This document shows positions 34,085 to 44,764 of a DNA stretch of 64,000 nucleotides, piece after piece. The stretch covers positions 216,144,290-216,208,289 of the forward strand of contig CM073885.1 of assembly GCA_037176705.1 (NCBI GenBank). Reading direction: 5' to 3'. The DNA is from Molossus alvarezi (lineage: Eukaryota > Chordata > Mammalia > Chiroptera > Molossidae). A program made the translations under genes and the position numbers. Under the pieces are notes generated by a model. The model saw nothing but the letters and a program-made list of their open reading frames with translations. It searched no databases and was not told where the DNA came from. The stretch's first letter is position 1, and every line of letters starts with the position of its first letter.

Positions 34085-34099
34085 GCTTCATTTCTTATT

Positions 34100-36345
34100 A
34101 ATAGAAGTGTCCTCACACCAAATCTAGAAGAAATGCTTAGTTTTCTGCAACACTAAAGTTGGTAAGAGAAGATTATCAGACCTATTGCAGAAACTGATCA
34201 GAAGTTAAAGAAAACGTATAAAGCACATAGGATCTGAAGACATGCAAAAGGCTGGGGTTCAAACACCTGTGGGTCTCAGAGGACTGCTGCTGAATGTGCC
34301 TTGGTCGAGGTCAGATTTACTTTCTAGCTGTTAAAAGTTCATTCCTCATGGCACACCTCTCTGTGTCTTAGTGAGATGACCAGGGGACCCAAAGCATTTG
34401 TCAGCTGGTGTCAGGTGGTTATTTATATGTGGGACCCCTGCCACTGGGACAGGCTGCATGTCTCTCCGGGGTGATTCAGCCAGTCCATCTAGAGGTGGAC
34501 GGCCACCTGTGTCACCCAGCCCAGGCTCAATGATCTAAAGTGGTACCATTTTTATTTATCCCCTTCCTAACTCTTCTCTATAGTTCTCAGTCCTTAGCCC
34601 AGTGCTTCATCAGATGACAAGGCCATCTTGCCTGGTGTTTTTGATAATAGAATTTATTTATATCTTCTCTACTTCAAAAAAATTTTTGAGGTGGGTTTGT
34701 GACTCTCAAGGTACTTATAAAGATAGTTTCTACTAAGAGGAATAGGCAGTAACCTTTCCCCACCAACCTGATTTTTCCCCCTTGACCTTGACTCAGGAAC
34801 AAGGCCACAGATTTTTATTTTGTTGTTAAATATAAAGGAAAATGCAGCAATGTCATTCTGGAATAACAAAACAAGGTGACAATGCTCAGTCATTAGGTAG
34901 AAACCTGAAACTAATGAAAAGTCCTTTTCAATAAGCTATCAATGAACATAAAACATTTAAACAGAGTAGTCCCTATTCCTCTAGCAGTCTGAAATGCTTT
35001 GTTGTTTTGCATTCAGATGTTTATTCCAAGCGTTCCTTCCTTTGGATAGGGCTTCCGCTATTAAGAAAACCCTCTCCATTTTACATTTATGTAGTACTTA
35101 GTATAGAGTACAGTAAAGAAAATATTTACTTTTGTGTGTTTAGATTTTCCTTCAAATGAAGAAAACTGAATGGAATGCAGTATCCTATTTGGTTGAAATG
35201 AAAAAATATCTATTAACACTTAGAAAGAGGGTTACCAGCAAGCAAATCCCATCACCACATTCTAGACATTTTAATTTGCTCACAAGAGATTTGAAAAAGA
35301 AAAAACAAAGGAGAGAAAAAAATGCCACTCAGTAAATTGCTGAAAGAAAAATCCATATTTCACATCTGGTTATGTGAAAAAACACCCATTCTCCCTTGTG
35401 GCCCATTGAAACAAATAGTTGGGAACAGGACCTTGCCTTTGTACAAGGAAAATATATATTCCACACTCTGGGTAGAAGCTGAACATGATAAACAATGTGT
35501 CTGGCAAAGAAGTGGGACAGATTTGGAGACTTCAACGTGAAGAGAATGAATGCACGAGCCGTACCAGGCATCACGTGGGCTGGAGGAGGGTACCAGAGGA
35601 AAACTCCTCCAGCATCAGGGGCAAGACAGGCACACAGAGCCAGAGACGTGCCTTGGGGCTCTCTCTCAAAATATTTATTGACACCTGTAATGATGGATGG
35701 ATATGCTAACTCTATGACTATGCTTCTTGGTGAGCCCAGTACAGGCAGCTTTTCTCTGTGCGTTTGTCCCTAAATTTCTGAGAGTTTACATTCAGATATT
35801 AATGATTTATCACAAAATCTGTCAGCTCAATGGATTTAATTTTTAAAGATTTGCTAAATGATCCTGATTTAAGTCATCTACTTAAAATCCTATTCACAGC
35901 CTCAGTTTGACAAGTAGGATAGAACCACTGCATTCCCCGAATGGCTTCATTGGTAGTCTCCATAGAGAAGGCCAATAGGATGACTTTCCTTTTTATTGCT
36001 TCCACGTGATAGCAGCAGTGCTATCATGACGCGTTCCAGCCAGGCAGACCAAGGATTGATTCTGTCTTGCAACGATACACAGTCCAATGAATTCAAGGGG
36101 CTATAGCTCTTCCATGTAAAATCAATGACACTTCAAACCCATACTTGTCTATATTATATTAAGAACATATTAAAATTATTAGTATATTACAATTTTTAGT
36201 AATTCTAGTAATTACTAATATTATTTATAACTTTATAAGAGTATATTAAAATTAAAGGAAGCAGTCATATTGGAATTACTAGTAATTTATTACTGATGTG
36301 TATAAAATATATTAATAGTATGTTATATATTATATATTAATATGT
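34100..36345. other. Unassigned sequence
   Basis: No gene supported. Overlapping frames at 35322-35773 (both strands) have no domains. AT-rich at 36150-36340. A short inverted repeat (GATAGCA-GCAG-TGCTATC) lies near 36009-36027. Confidence 0.45.
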
Positions 36346-37050
36346 TAGCAATAGATTAGATTAGCCATTCACTCAGGAAATCATTTTTGAATACCTATTA
36401 TTTGCCAGACACTCTTTTAGATCTATGAACAAAACCATTAACAAAGCAGACACAAATCCCTGTGAATTCAGAAAGTTACCTTCTATTGGGGAAAACAAAA
36501 TAAATACTAACCATAATAATTAAGTGAATTAAATTGTTAAGTGCTATGAAAAATAAGAAATAAGGCAAGCAGGAAGGGAAATCAGGAGTGATGGGGGGAA
36601 TGGGGGTCAGGTTTCAGTTTTAAGGTAAACATCACTGAGAAGTTGAATTTTGAACAAAGGCTTGAGGGAGAAGAGGGAGTTATCTGGGGAATGATAGATC
36701 CAGTTAGGAGGAATAGCCAGTACAAATACTTTAAGGCAAAGATCTACTTGGCATATTCAACCAATAGCAAGGAGGTGACTCTGGCTGGCACAGAGGGAGC
36801 TGGGGGAGAGTGAGAGATAGGGGCAGGAGCCAGAAAACAAGAAGAGCAGGGTTGGGGAACTGACATAGGACAGTATACAAATTGAGCTCTTATTGTGAGT
36901 GAAATTGGGAGCCATGATTTAAGGTTTTAATCAGGGAAGTCACATGACCTGATTTACATTGTAAAAGAATGACTGTGGCTACTGGGAGTAGAGTAGGGGG
37001 GGCAGGGTACAACCAGCTGGAAAACCAGTTAGGAGGCTTCAGTCATCCAG
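36346..37050 (-). repeat. Ancient LINE relic (L2-like), antisense, about 700 bp
   Basis: Opens with ATTCACTCAGGAAATC then TTGAATACCTATTATTTGCC AGACACT, the complement of an L2-type 3' end. It continues in the order typical of a widespread old mammalian repeat: CAAATCCCTGTGAATTCAG, AAGTGCTATGAAAAATAAG, CACTGAGAAGTTGAATTTTG, GTGAAATTGGGAGCCATG, GTCACATGACCTGATTTAC and CCAGTTAGGAGGC. Family assignment to L2 is moderate. Confidence 0.6.
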
Positions 37051-37392
37051 AGCAAGTGATGCCATGGGGCCTGGTGGCGATGGTGGTGTGGTGGTGAGTG
37101 CTATTCTGAAGTTACTGCCCACAGGATTTTCTCGCGGACTTATGTCAGACCCGGCAGGACTCCTGAGTGGCACTGTTTGGGGTCCACTCTTCTAGTGCAA
37201 TTTGGCTTTGGGTATGTTTGTCTGTAGCACACACTAGATAAAACTATTTCTAATTGCATATTTGTTGTGCATGTTATTTCTTGTCAATGATCTTCCTTTG
37301 ACACTTAGGGGAAAAAGAATATAAAATGATGTTTGTTCAATAGCTATACAAATCAGACTCTCTGCTGGGCAATTTAAATGCATATAATGAAT
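37051..37392. other. Unassigned sequence
   Basis: GGTGG-rich patch at 37072-37100; otherwise no feature recognised. Confidence 0.4.
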
Positions 37393-37625
37393 TAAGTAAC
37401 ATTTACTGTATACTTAGTAAATGCCAGGCATTGTGTTGAACACTTTTAAGCAGATCATCTTATTTAATCTTCTCAACAATAATGTGAAGCTACTATTACT
37501 ATCCCTTCTTATAGATGAGGATATTGAGGCTTAATAAGAGGTCAATTACCTGCCAAAGATAAATTATCTGTCCATAAGCAATTGAGCAGGGAATCAAACC
37601 CAAATTTGTCTGGAGTTCGAAGTAT
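37393..37625 (+). repeat. MIR (3' half)
   Basis: GTAAATGCCAGGCATTGTGT, ATCTTATTTAATCTTCTCAAC, CTATTACTATCCC, then ATAGATGAGGATATTGAGGC and GGAATCAAACCCAAATTTG: the MIR 3' half in order. Confidence 0.75.
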
Positions 37626-38090
37626 TTTGCTTTCCATTTAATCCTCACTCCCAACTCCCCAAAAGTCTGTGAGGTAAGAATTATGGTCTCCATGTAATTT
37701 CCAGTCAATTTACTGTTATTTTCTATTGCTAGTATATATGTATGTGTAGTCTCTCTCCAACTGGTTTATTAGTTCCTTGCATATAAAAAAATTGAGTATA
37801 TGCTGGAGCACCAACTATGATGCCTTGAGCATCGTTAGGGTTGAGTAAATGCAGGTTGATTGATTTTGTGCTGTGTTGTTTCATAACATCATCTTACACC
37901 ATGTGCAGGGTCAGGTTCTGCTTCTTTGTGCTCCCCAGAGTACACATTGCATAGTGTGTGCTCCAGAAATGTTATTCACAGCATATGTTTGTTACTTAAT
38001 CTATTTCTATCTTTGTGATGCTGCAATGACTCTTTCAGCTCTCACCCAGCTATTTCGTCTGCTATGACTCTTGTGAAAAGAAACAAACAC
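37626..38090. other. Unassigned sequence
   Basis: No gene recognised. Confidence 0.4.
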
Positions 38091-38492
38091 TTTTTTTTTT
38101 CCCCTAGAACATTTTTATTGTACTCCCACTTGGGCAGATAAAAATGAATCTGACATCAGGGCTCAAACAACAGCAGTGTTCACATGGACTTATTTTTCCT
38201 ATCTCGTGAGATCTGTAAATTCATAGTATTTTGAACTCCTTCAACAGGTCCTGTAGGGGAAATCAGAAAAACACAGATAGCAATTCTAACCAGGTCAAGG
38301 AATCATGAACAGGTACTACTGGTTGATATAAAGAGTCAAGCCTATCTGCCAGTCTAGAGGTCAGAAGCTCAGGTTGGGCTCCTGAAGAATATAGGAGATC
38401 TTATAAAAGAATAGATGTCAGGTGCACAATAGCTGCTTGCCTTTCATTCAATAATCTGGTCTTATACCATGTTGGAAATCATTATGTCTGAA
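38091..38492 (-). other. Possible retrocopy 3' end or terminal exon, minus strand
   Basis: Read on the minus strand, a TTTTTCTGATTTCCCCTACAG acceptor-like tract ends at 38251, followed by a block encoding D-L-L-K-E-F-K-I-L and TGA (38250-38221), about 100 nt of UTR-like sequence, AATAAA at 38119-38114 and A10 at 38100-38091. A genomic A-run after the signal favours a retroposed transcript end. AAACAAACA occurs near 38081-38089 and again near 38493, possibly target duplications. Parent gene not recognised. Confidence 0.3.
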
Positions 38493-38616
38493 AAACAAAC
38501 AAGTGAACAATAACTGCAAGAAGACACTAAAAATAGCATTCATCCGTTACTTAATGAAACATTCTTCCCTATCCTACCTTAAAAATATTGGTTTTCTTCT
38601 TCCATTATAGGGTCTC

Positions 38617-38985
38617 TTTAGTCAATACAGGCTACCATAACAAAATACCATAGACTGAGTCACTTAAACAATAGACAATAGAAAGTCTAACATTTTTAGA
38701 GGTTGAAAGTCCAAAATTAAGGTGCTGGCTGATTCGGCTCCTGCTGAGGACTGTCTTCCTGGCTTGCAGATGTCTTCTTGCTGTTTCTTCATATGGCAGA
38801 GAGAGAGAAATCTGTTCTCTCTTCCTTTTTAAATAAGAACACTAATCTCATGAGATCGGGGCCCTATTGACATGGCCTCATTTAACATGAATTATTTCAG
38901 TAAAGGTCCTGGCCACAAATCTGTGGCATTAGGGGTTAGAGCTTCCACATATGACTTTTGGGGAGATATAATTCAGTTCACAGTA
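38617..38985 (-). repeat. MaLR-like LTR (MLT1/MST type), antisense
   Basis: On the minus strand: TGTGAACTGAATTATATCTC, CATATGTGGAAGCTCTAACC, GAGGCCATGTCAATAGGGCC, GAAGTCCTCAGCAGGAGCC-like blocks, and the end TTTAAGTGACTCAGTCTATGG, TATTTTGTTATGGTAGCC. This is the standard block order of an old mammalian solo LTR of the MaLR kind. Short matching flanks TAGGGTCT at both sides. Confidence 0.6.
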
Positions 38986-39358
38986 GGGTCTACCTTTATG
39001 ATTTATCCTAAGACTAGAATTTTTATTGAATAGGTAATGAATTTAGTGGAATACAAATTTTCTTTATCTATAGAATAGCACTCTCATTAGTGATTATTTA
39101 GGAGTGATATATTTCTGGAATAGCTGAGTGCTATATTATTTCTATTTTAGATGAAATGAACAACAGCATCAACAGTGAAAGCAGATGTTTAAATTCAGCC
39201 TTGAGGTCCTGACTGCTACTATTATTAGTGTGTCATCAAAGAAACTCATTAACAACGTAGAAGATCCATAAAATGATGAAACAAATCTATTCTATTATTT
39301 TTAGGATACAGATAATCCTTTTCAGGTATAGTAATTTCCTTCATTGAGTACAGATCAT

Positions 39359-39400
39359 ATAATAATAATAATAATAACAATAATAATAATAATGATAATA
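39359..39400 (+). repeat. (AAT)n microsatellite
   Basis: About 14 AAT units with AAC and GAT interruptions. Confidence 0.95.
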
Positions 39401-39412
39401 CTCTAGGCTTGT

Positions 39413-39785
39413 TTTTTTAACCTGCAAAATGGCTTATTCAAGACCAGAAGACAAATTGCAATTTGAGACAAATGAACTATGGTAAATCATAGGCAAGTCA
39501 GAAGAGCAGAGGGGTTTGATTTTATAGGGGAAAAGGGGGAAGTTGGGAGGGGCTGTTTAAAAGAGTGGTAATGCCTTCTCATTGGCTGAATGTGGCCGTT
39601 TGTCATTGGCTGGCCTATAATCAGGAGTCCAAACCTGAAGGAAACCAGCTGAAGAAGTTCAGGTGAGGTGTTTTGCTGGGCAAGGAGACACTCTTTCTCC
39701 TGCTGCGATAAGTCTCCCAGTTTTGGGGTCTGGGTGGCAGTGCATGAGAGCTTCCCCTTGAAGGCTTCCTGACTCCATTTTAAAT
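39413..39785 (-). repeat. Solo ERV LTR, antisense, with promoter-like motifs
   Basis: Minus-strand reading shows two CCAAT boxes (complement of ATTGG at 39605 and 39581), then a TATAAAA box (complement of 39520-39526), then about 85 nt later GAATAAGCCATTTTGCAGG, an R/poly(A)-signal-like block. Spacing is that of a retroviral LTR U3-R. Start near AAAATGGAGTCAGGAAGCC at about 39785. No internal viral sequence is adjacent. Confidence 0.55.
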
Positions 39786-40384
39786 GTTTCTGCTATTTAT
39801 TCTTAACACTTTTTATTGCTGAACAGTATTCCATTTATAAATGTACATACAAAAACCATATTATTAAAAACCCCCATATACTTTGTTGTATAATTTAGTC
39901 AATATAAAATCATGTGATTAAATCAGCAATGTGAAGAGAGAAAAGAGCATCATTGATCCCTCTTTACACACGCTCACTTACTAAAGCTTCAGATATGACC
40001 TCACCGAATCTTCTTCTGCATGACTTCCTAAACAACAGAGTGGTTTGGGTCAGTTTAGGGAAATAGCTGGCCAGTACAATAAGACAGAAAATATGAGAGA
40101 AAAAAATAAGAAAATACAATAGGAGAGAAAACTAGATTTTTTTGACCAAATACATGTATTCATGACTGTACTGTTTATTATTCTACTTGAGCTGAGTATA
40201 CAAACTGTGACTTAAAACACATTTGAATATGGGCTACTGAATTCAGACCCCTTTGATGGGATTCTGAAAGAAGAAGGAACTTTAGAGAACTTTCAGTTCA
40301 ACCCCTCTTTGATGGCTGAAGTAATTGCTGCAGGGGGAGGTAGGAAGGTAAGAAAGCCTGCACCCAGAAGAACCTGGGCTAATT
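39786..40384. other. Unassigned sequence
   Basis: No gene or repeat recognised. Confidence 0.4.
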
Positions 40385-40398
40385 AGGGGCCAATCCTT

Positions 40399-40648
40399 TT
40401 TTAGTTTTTTAAATCCTCACCCAAGGATAATTTTCTATTTATCTTCAGATTGAGTGGGAGGAAGGGAGAAAGAGAGAGAGAGAGAGACATCAACGTGGGA
40501 GGGATACATCGACTGATTGTTTCCTGCACGACCCCGACCAGGGCCGGGGACAAACCGCAACCCAGGTACATGCCCTTGACCAGAATCGAACCCACGACTC
40601 ATTGGTCCATGGGCCGATGCTCTACTGCTCAGCCAAACCGGCTAGGGC
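40399..40648 (-). mobile_element. Ves SINE
   Basis: Antisense copy: TCCTCACCCAAGGA (one mismatch in the tail hairpin), TTATCTTCAGATTGAGTGGG, (GA)n, CACGACCCCGACCAGGGCCG, CGAACCCACGACTC B-box side and head CTCAGCCAAACCGGC. Target duplication AGGGGCCAATCCTTT (40385-) versus AGGGGCCAGTCTTT (40649-). Confidence 0.95.
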
Positions 40649-40662
40649 AGGGGCCAGTCTTT

Positions 40663-41694
40663 ATAACACATCAAGCTTCTCATCAACATCACCCTATTCT
40701 AGGTTTAGATTATTTCCAAAATAGACCTCCATGTCCTTTCTCTAGCCAATAAAACATTTCCTAAAACAATAAAACCTGAAATATTTCTTGATGAAAGGGA
40801 TTTGAAATCAATGAAGCATTTTTAGAAAAGTATGGGAACTTTTCCTTGATTTCCCAAGAAATGTGTGGGCATGGTGTCTGTAAATTACTAAATTATTTTT
40901 TTCCCCTTATAAACATATAGTTATTTTAATAGCTCACACAAAAAGCATAACTTTATTTATCAGGTTAAAGCCACAAAGTACATTGAAAAGCAAACATCTG
41001 GCGGTGATGGAAGGGAAGCCGGCACCGCTGAGGCTGAGGGGTGCACACATCTCTGAACACTGAGTTTTTAAAACGTTATAATTTTCAGGAGGTTTAAAGA
41101 ATTTTCCCGAAAGTGTCTTAAGTTTTTGTTTACTAGCTCCATTCCTCTATCTCAACTATTTTGCTTTACATTTCTTTCTGGAATTTGTGAATCCCCCTTC
41201 CTGTTCTCACTAGCCCCAGAGAATCTAGGACTCCTCCTAAGCCGGTTTGGTGACCAGTGCAGGTGAGAACACCCTGCGTGCCGGTGCATGCATCGTCAGC
41301 GAAGAATTGGTGAATTGTCACCATTTTGGGGGGGAGGCTACAAAAACATAGAGTCTATCTACATATCATATTTTAAAAACACATTGCAATCATTTTTTTA
41401 TTTCTAAGTGGCATGTGATGTGAAACAGCTGAGATGTTTCAGAAATGAGGCAGATATATTAGAAAACACATGTATGCGAAAGCCCTACATTTGTACTGGG
41501 CTTGATAAATAACATGAGACCTTCGGAGAGTCTGCACATTTCCAATGCGTGATATGCCGAGAGTGCTGTCATATTTATGTGGCTGTACGGTCAAACTTAA
41601 GCATGAGAAATAGCTTGGTTTTCTCATGCATCGTGGGCAGAGTCAGATCATTGTGTTGCTGAGTTAAATTAAGATATGGTAGATTTTGCTTGTT
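40663..41694. other. Unassigned sequence
   Basis: No gene recognised; a GC-richer CpG-bearing patch at 40998-41030 and 41240-41305. Confidence 0.4.
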
Positions 41695-41696
41695 AG

Positions 41697-42355
41697 TTCA
41701 TTTTGTTCATTAGATTCCACATATGAGTGAAATCATATGGTACTTGTCTTTCTCTGACTGGCTTATTTCACATAGCATAATGCTCTTCAGGTCCAACCAC
41801 GCTGTAGAAAAGGGTAAGATTTCCTCCTCCTCCTCCTCCTCCTCCTCCTCCTCCTCCTCCTCCTCCTCCTCCTCCTCCTCCTCCTCCTCCTCCTCCTCCT
41901 CCTCCTCCTCCTCCTCCTTCTTCTTCTTCTTCTTCTTCTTCTTCTTCTTCTTCTTCTTTATAGCTGAATAGTATTCCATTGTGTAAATATACCATGGCTT
42001 TTTTACCCACTCATCTACTGATGGGCACTTGGGCTGCTTCCAATTCTTGGCTATTGTAAATAATGCTGCAATGACCATAGAGGTGCATGTATTCTTTGGA
42101 ATTAGTGTTTTGGGTTTCTTTGGATAAATTCCTGGAAGTGGAGCTGAGTTCGTAGACACAGACACCAGTATGGTGATTGCTGGGCAGGGGTGGGAGGTGG
42201 GGGAGGGAATAGGGGGGTAAATTGTGGCATATGGAGACTTGACTTGGGTGGTGAACATAAAATACCATGTATAGATGATGTGTTGTAGAATTCTGCACCT
42301 GATGCCTATATGATTTTTGTTAACCAGTGTCACCTCAGTAAATTCAATAAAAAGA
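41697..42355 (+). mobile_element. Twin-primed (5'-inverted) L1, old family
   Basis: The left part (41697 to about 42150) is L1 ORF2 C-terminus in antisense: TTCATTAGATTCCACATATG, GTACTTGTCTTTCTCTGACT, AGTATTCCATTGTGTAAATA, TTGGCTATTGTAAATAATGC. The right part (about 42153-42355) is L1 3'UTR in sense: CAGTATGGTGATTGCTGGG, GAGACTTGACTTGGGTGGTG, TGATTTTTGTTAACCAGTG, CACCTCAGTAAATTCAATAA, then an A-rich tail. The inverted piece represents L1 sequence upstream of the sense piece, as expected for twin priming. The minus-strand 219-codon frame here is L1 plus a poly-Glu tract from the microsatellite, not a gene. Confidence 0.75.
41821..41958 (+). repeat. (TCC)n(TTC)n trinucleotide tract, 138 bp
   Basis: About 32 TCC units followed by about 14 TTC units, all pyrimidine on this strand, replacing the A-rich stretch after L1 ORF2 motif YYSAIK. 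Pure purine/pyrimidine strand asymmetry. Confidence 0.98.
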
Positions 42356-42609
42356 AAAAAATATGGCATAGTATATATATATAAACTGTAAGTGTAAATA
42401 TAAATCCATATATAAATATATAAGTTGACCTATGTACAAATCAGAGCGCTAGATTCTCTAAGCGCCACAAAGACAAATAAGAGTGCACTGGGGGTGTAAG
42501 ACAGGCAAATATTTAAACAAGGTAATTAGAAAATGATCAGGGATATGACAAGAGATCCGCAGACTTTAGACTTCAGGGAAGAAAGTCCTAGAATAGGTAA
42601 AGAGAACAA
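42356..42609. other. Unassigned AT-rich sequence
   Basis: Short TA-rich tract at 42372-42423, otherwise nothing recognised. Confidence 0.4.
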
Positions 42610-42825
42610 CTTCTAGAAGTCTTGGATTCCAGACCCAGGTCATATGGTTTAAATCCCTTCTCCATCTCTTACTAACTGTGTGATCTGGGAAAATTACTGA
42701 ACTTCTCTGTGTCATTATTTCTTCATCTGTAAAATAGAGCTGATGCTAGGACATCCCTCCTTCATGGCTTGTCGCGAGGACTGAGTATGTAAAATAGCCA
42801 GAAACATGGAAGGAACATCGCTAAG
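42610..42825 (+). repeat. MIR (5' and centre)
   Basis: CCAGACCCAGGTCATATGG, TTACTAACTGTGTGATCTGG, AAAATTACTGAACTTCTCTG, TTCTTCATCTGTAAAATAGA and GTCGCGAGGACTGAGTATG follow MIR order closely. Confidence 0.85.
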
Positions 42826-42958
42826 GGTAAGCTGGGCCTATATACAGGTGATGGGGAGAATTTAGGGTGGAGAGGGGCAAAGAAAGTACTTCTCTTGCTA
42901 TTCCATACACAATATATTTTCTAGCTTTAAAGTCTATAGAAAAATAGAGTTGAAAATA

Positions 42959-43395
42959 CAGGTATTCCCTGATTTTCTAAAGTTCACTTTATACCATTTT
43001 GCTTTTACGAAAGACCTACATTTAGTATCTGTTTTTGCCAGCTGAAAGAAATCTGAAAAGGATTTTCACTTTTATGAAAAAAAGCAAAAATGGTGTTCAG
43101 CATTTATTTGGTACGAGCCTTAATAAAAGCAGCTCTCACCCTGAGCAGTGAGTGGCACCCACAAGCCCCTTGACAGGGAAGTACACTCGGTAAGAAACCC
43201 TGAGACTTTGAACTGTGTCTGTGAGCATCTGTGCTCTACCTCGACTTACTTTGTGTATCTGTTAGCAAGATGTGCCCTGAGGTATCAGAAAAGCCTGAGA
43301 CCTCAAAACAGTGTTACGTTTAGCATAACACTGGGCATAATTAAGCAAATGAAATTAAAACACTGAACTTGCTGGCGTCTACCATTGTACTATCT
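42959..43395 (+). mobile_element. Tigger/pogo-like transposon fragment with start of transposase
   Basis: After a TA (42957-42958) comes CAGGTATTCCCTGATTTTC, CACTTTATACCATTTTGC, TTTTACGAAAGACCTACAT and GAAAAGGATTTTCACTTTTA, a known Tigger terminal arrangement. Further on, AGCAAGATGTGCCCTGAGG, TATCAGAAAAGCCTGAGACC encodes M-C-P-E-V-S-E-K-P-E, resembling the N-terminus of Tigger transposases. No longer open frame remains; a relic. Confidence 0.65.
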
Positions 43396-43434
43396 GACCG
43401 CAGAGAGAAAGAATCTTGAACGCTGCCGAAATTA

Positions 43435-43591
43435 CAGACACACCTCGTTTTATTGCACTTCACTGTGTTGTGCTTCAGAGATGTTGTGTTTTTATAACTT
43501 GAAGACAAGACCTTCCAGCAGCAGAAAGATTAGAACTGGCCTTGTTACAGTGGCCTCTAACCCAACTCATAGTATCTCCGAGGTGTACCTG
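43435..43591 (+). mobile_element. Non-autonomous Tigger element, 157 bp, with TA duplication
   Basis: Left end CAGACACACCTCGTTTTATT; complement of the right end CAGGTACACCTCGGAGATAC. Flanked by TA at 43433-43434 and 43592-43593. No coding capacity. Lies directly after the larger Tigger relic. Confidence 0.75.
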
Positions 43592-43728
43592 TACTATTGG
43601 TTCTGCTAGAAGCAATGGGTCTCTTCTGGTCGGCATCCGGTAACGGATACATGGAAAGTCTATTGCTGGAAAGGACTGGTGAATGTACAAAGCATGCTAT
43701 CCTGTTATCTTAAAAATGTATGAGGCTA

Positions 43729-43947
43729 GCCAGGCCGGTGTGGCTCAGTGGTTGACTGTCGACCCATGCACCAAGATGTCGCCAGTTTAATTCCTGGTCA
43801 GGGCACATGCCCAGGTTGTGGGTCCAATCCCCAGTGGAGGGCATGCAGGAGGCGGCCAATGGTTGTTCTCTCTCATCGATGTCTCTATCTCTCTCTTCCT
43901 CTTCCTTCCTCTTTTTCTAAAATCAATAAAGAAAAAAAAAATTTTTT
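43729..43947 (+). mobile_element. Ves SINE, AATCAATAAA-tail type
   Basis: Sense copy: head CAGGCCGGTGTGGCTCAGTG, ACATGCCCAGGTTGTGGG, CCCCAGTGGAGGGCATGC, pyrimidine tract, TCTAAAATCAATAAAGAAAA. No tail hairpin. Perfect target duplication AAATGTATGAGGCTA at 43714-43728 and 43948-43962. Confidence 0.96.
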
Positions 43948-43962
43948 AAATGTATGAGGCTA

Positions 43963-44756
43963 ACACTGTTATATTTCAAGCCTTTCACACCAGCTACATC
44001 ATCCAGAGTGGACAATAGACCTTGACCTTTGACATGGAAACTGACAGACACATAAGAAGGTGTAGAATTTAGTGACCTGTCTGCCTTGATGATTCAGATG
44101 ATGATGAGATGTTAATAGATCATCTTCCTCTCTCTCCTGCATCCCAGTCTCCTGTACCTTCCACCACCCCAGCCACCAGCTGCTCAGCCTACCACGTCAA
44201 CACTACCACCTCTCAGCTTCCAGTGTGCTCTCGCCTTCCCGATTCCGGGAAGTGAAACTGCACTGTACATACATGATTTCTACTTCATACAGGCTGTATA
44301 TTTATCTTATCATTCCTATGTTTACTATATGTTAGTGTTCTTCTAGTTTTATGTGTAATGTGGTATGAGTTGGTATGTTTTATATTGGGGAAGTCAGAAG
44401 TTTTACACATTGGACTTAGCAAAGGCTGATCACCTGATGTTTAATAACAAGAAAGTGACTTATAATTAAAGTCAATATGAAAAGGAAATGTCTGTGCGTT
44501 CTTAGGTGGTTCAAATACTTTTCCTCTTTGATTAATTACCAAGTGGTTTATGCAACCAACTGAATTGAATAGCCCATCGAAGACACGGTAATGGTTAAGT
44601 TCCTCCATATGATATCTAATTGCTTTCCAGCATCTTAACAGAGTCCAGAGGGGGTAGGAAAGGAGCGTGGAGGGGACTGACCAGACCTACGCAGAAGTTT
44701 ACTATGGAAGTCTGCCTGAAAGGGTATTTAGAAAAAGGCACTCAGTGATTCAGAAG
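43963..44756. other. Unassigned sequence
   Basis: No gene recognised. Confidence 0.4.
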
Positions 44757-44764
44757 GACTAGGG

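Noticed and set aside
33568..34116. 182-codon minus-strand frame
   Set aside because: Lies in the GC-rich L1 5'UTR, has no domain, and extends past the L1 boundary.
41710..42369. 219-codon minus-strand frame with a long poly-Glu stretch
   Set aside because: It is L1 ORF2 end plus translation of the TCC/TTC microsatellite; no independent gene.
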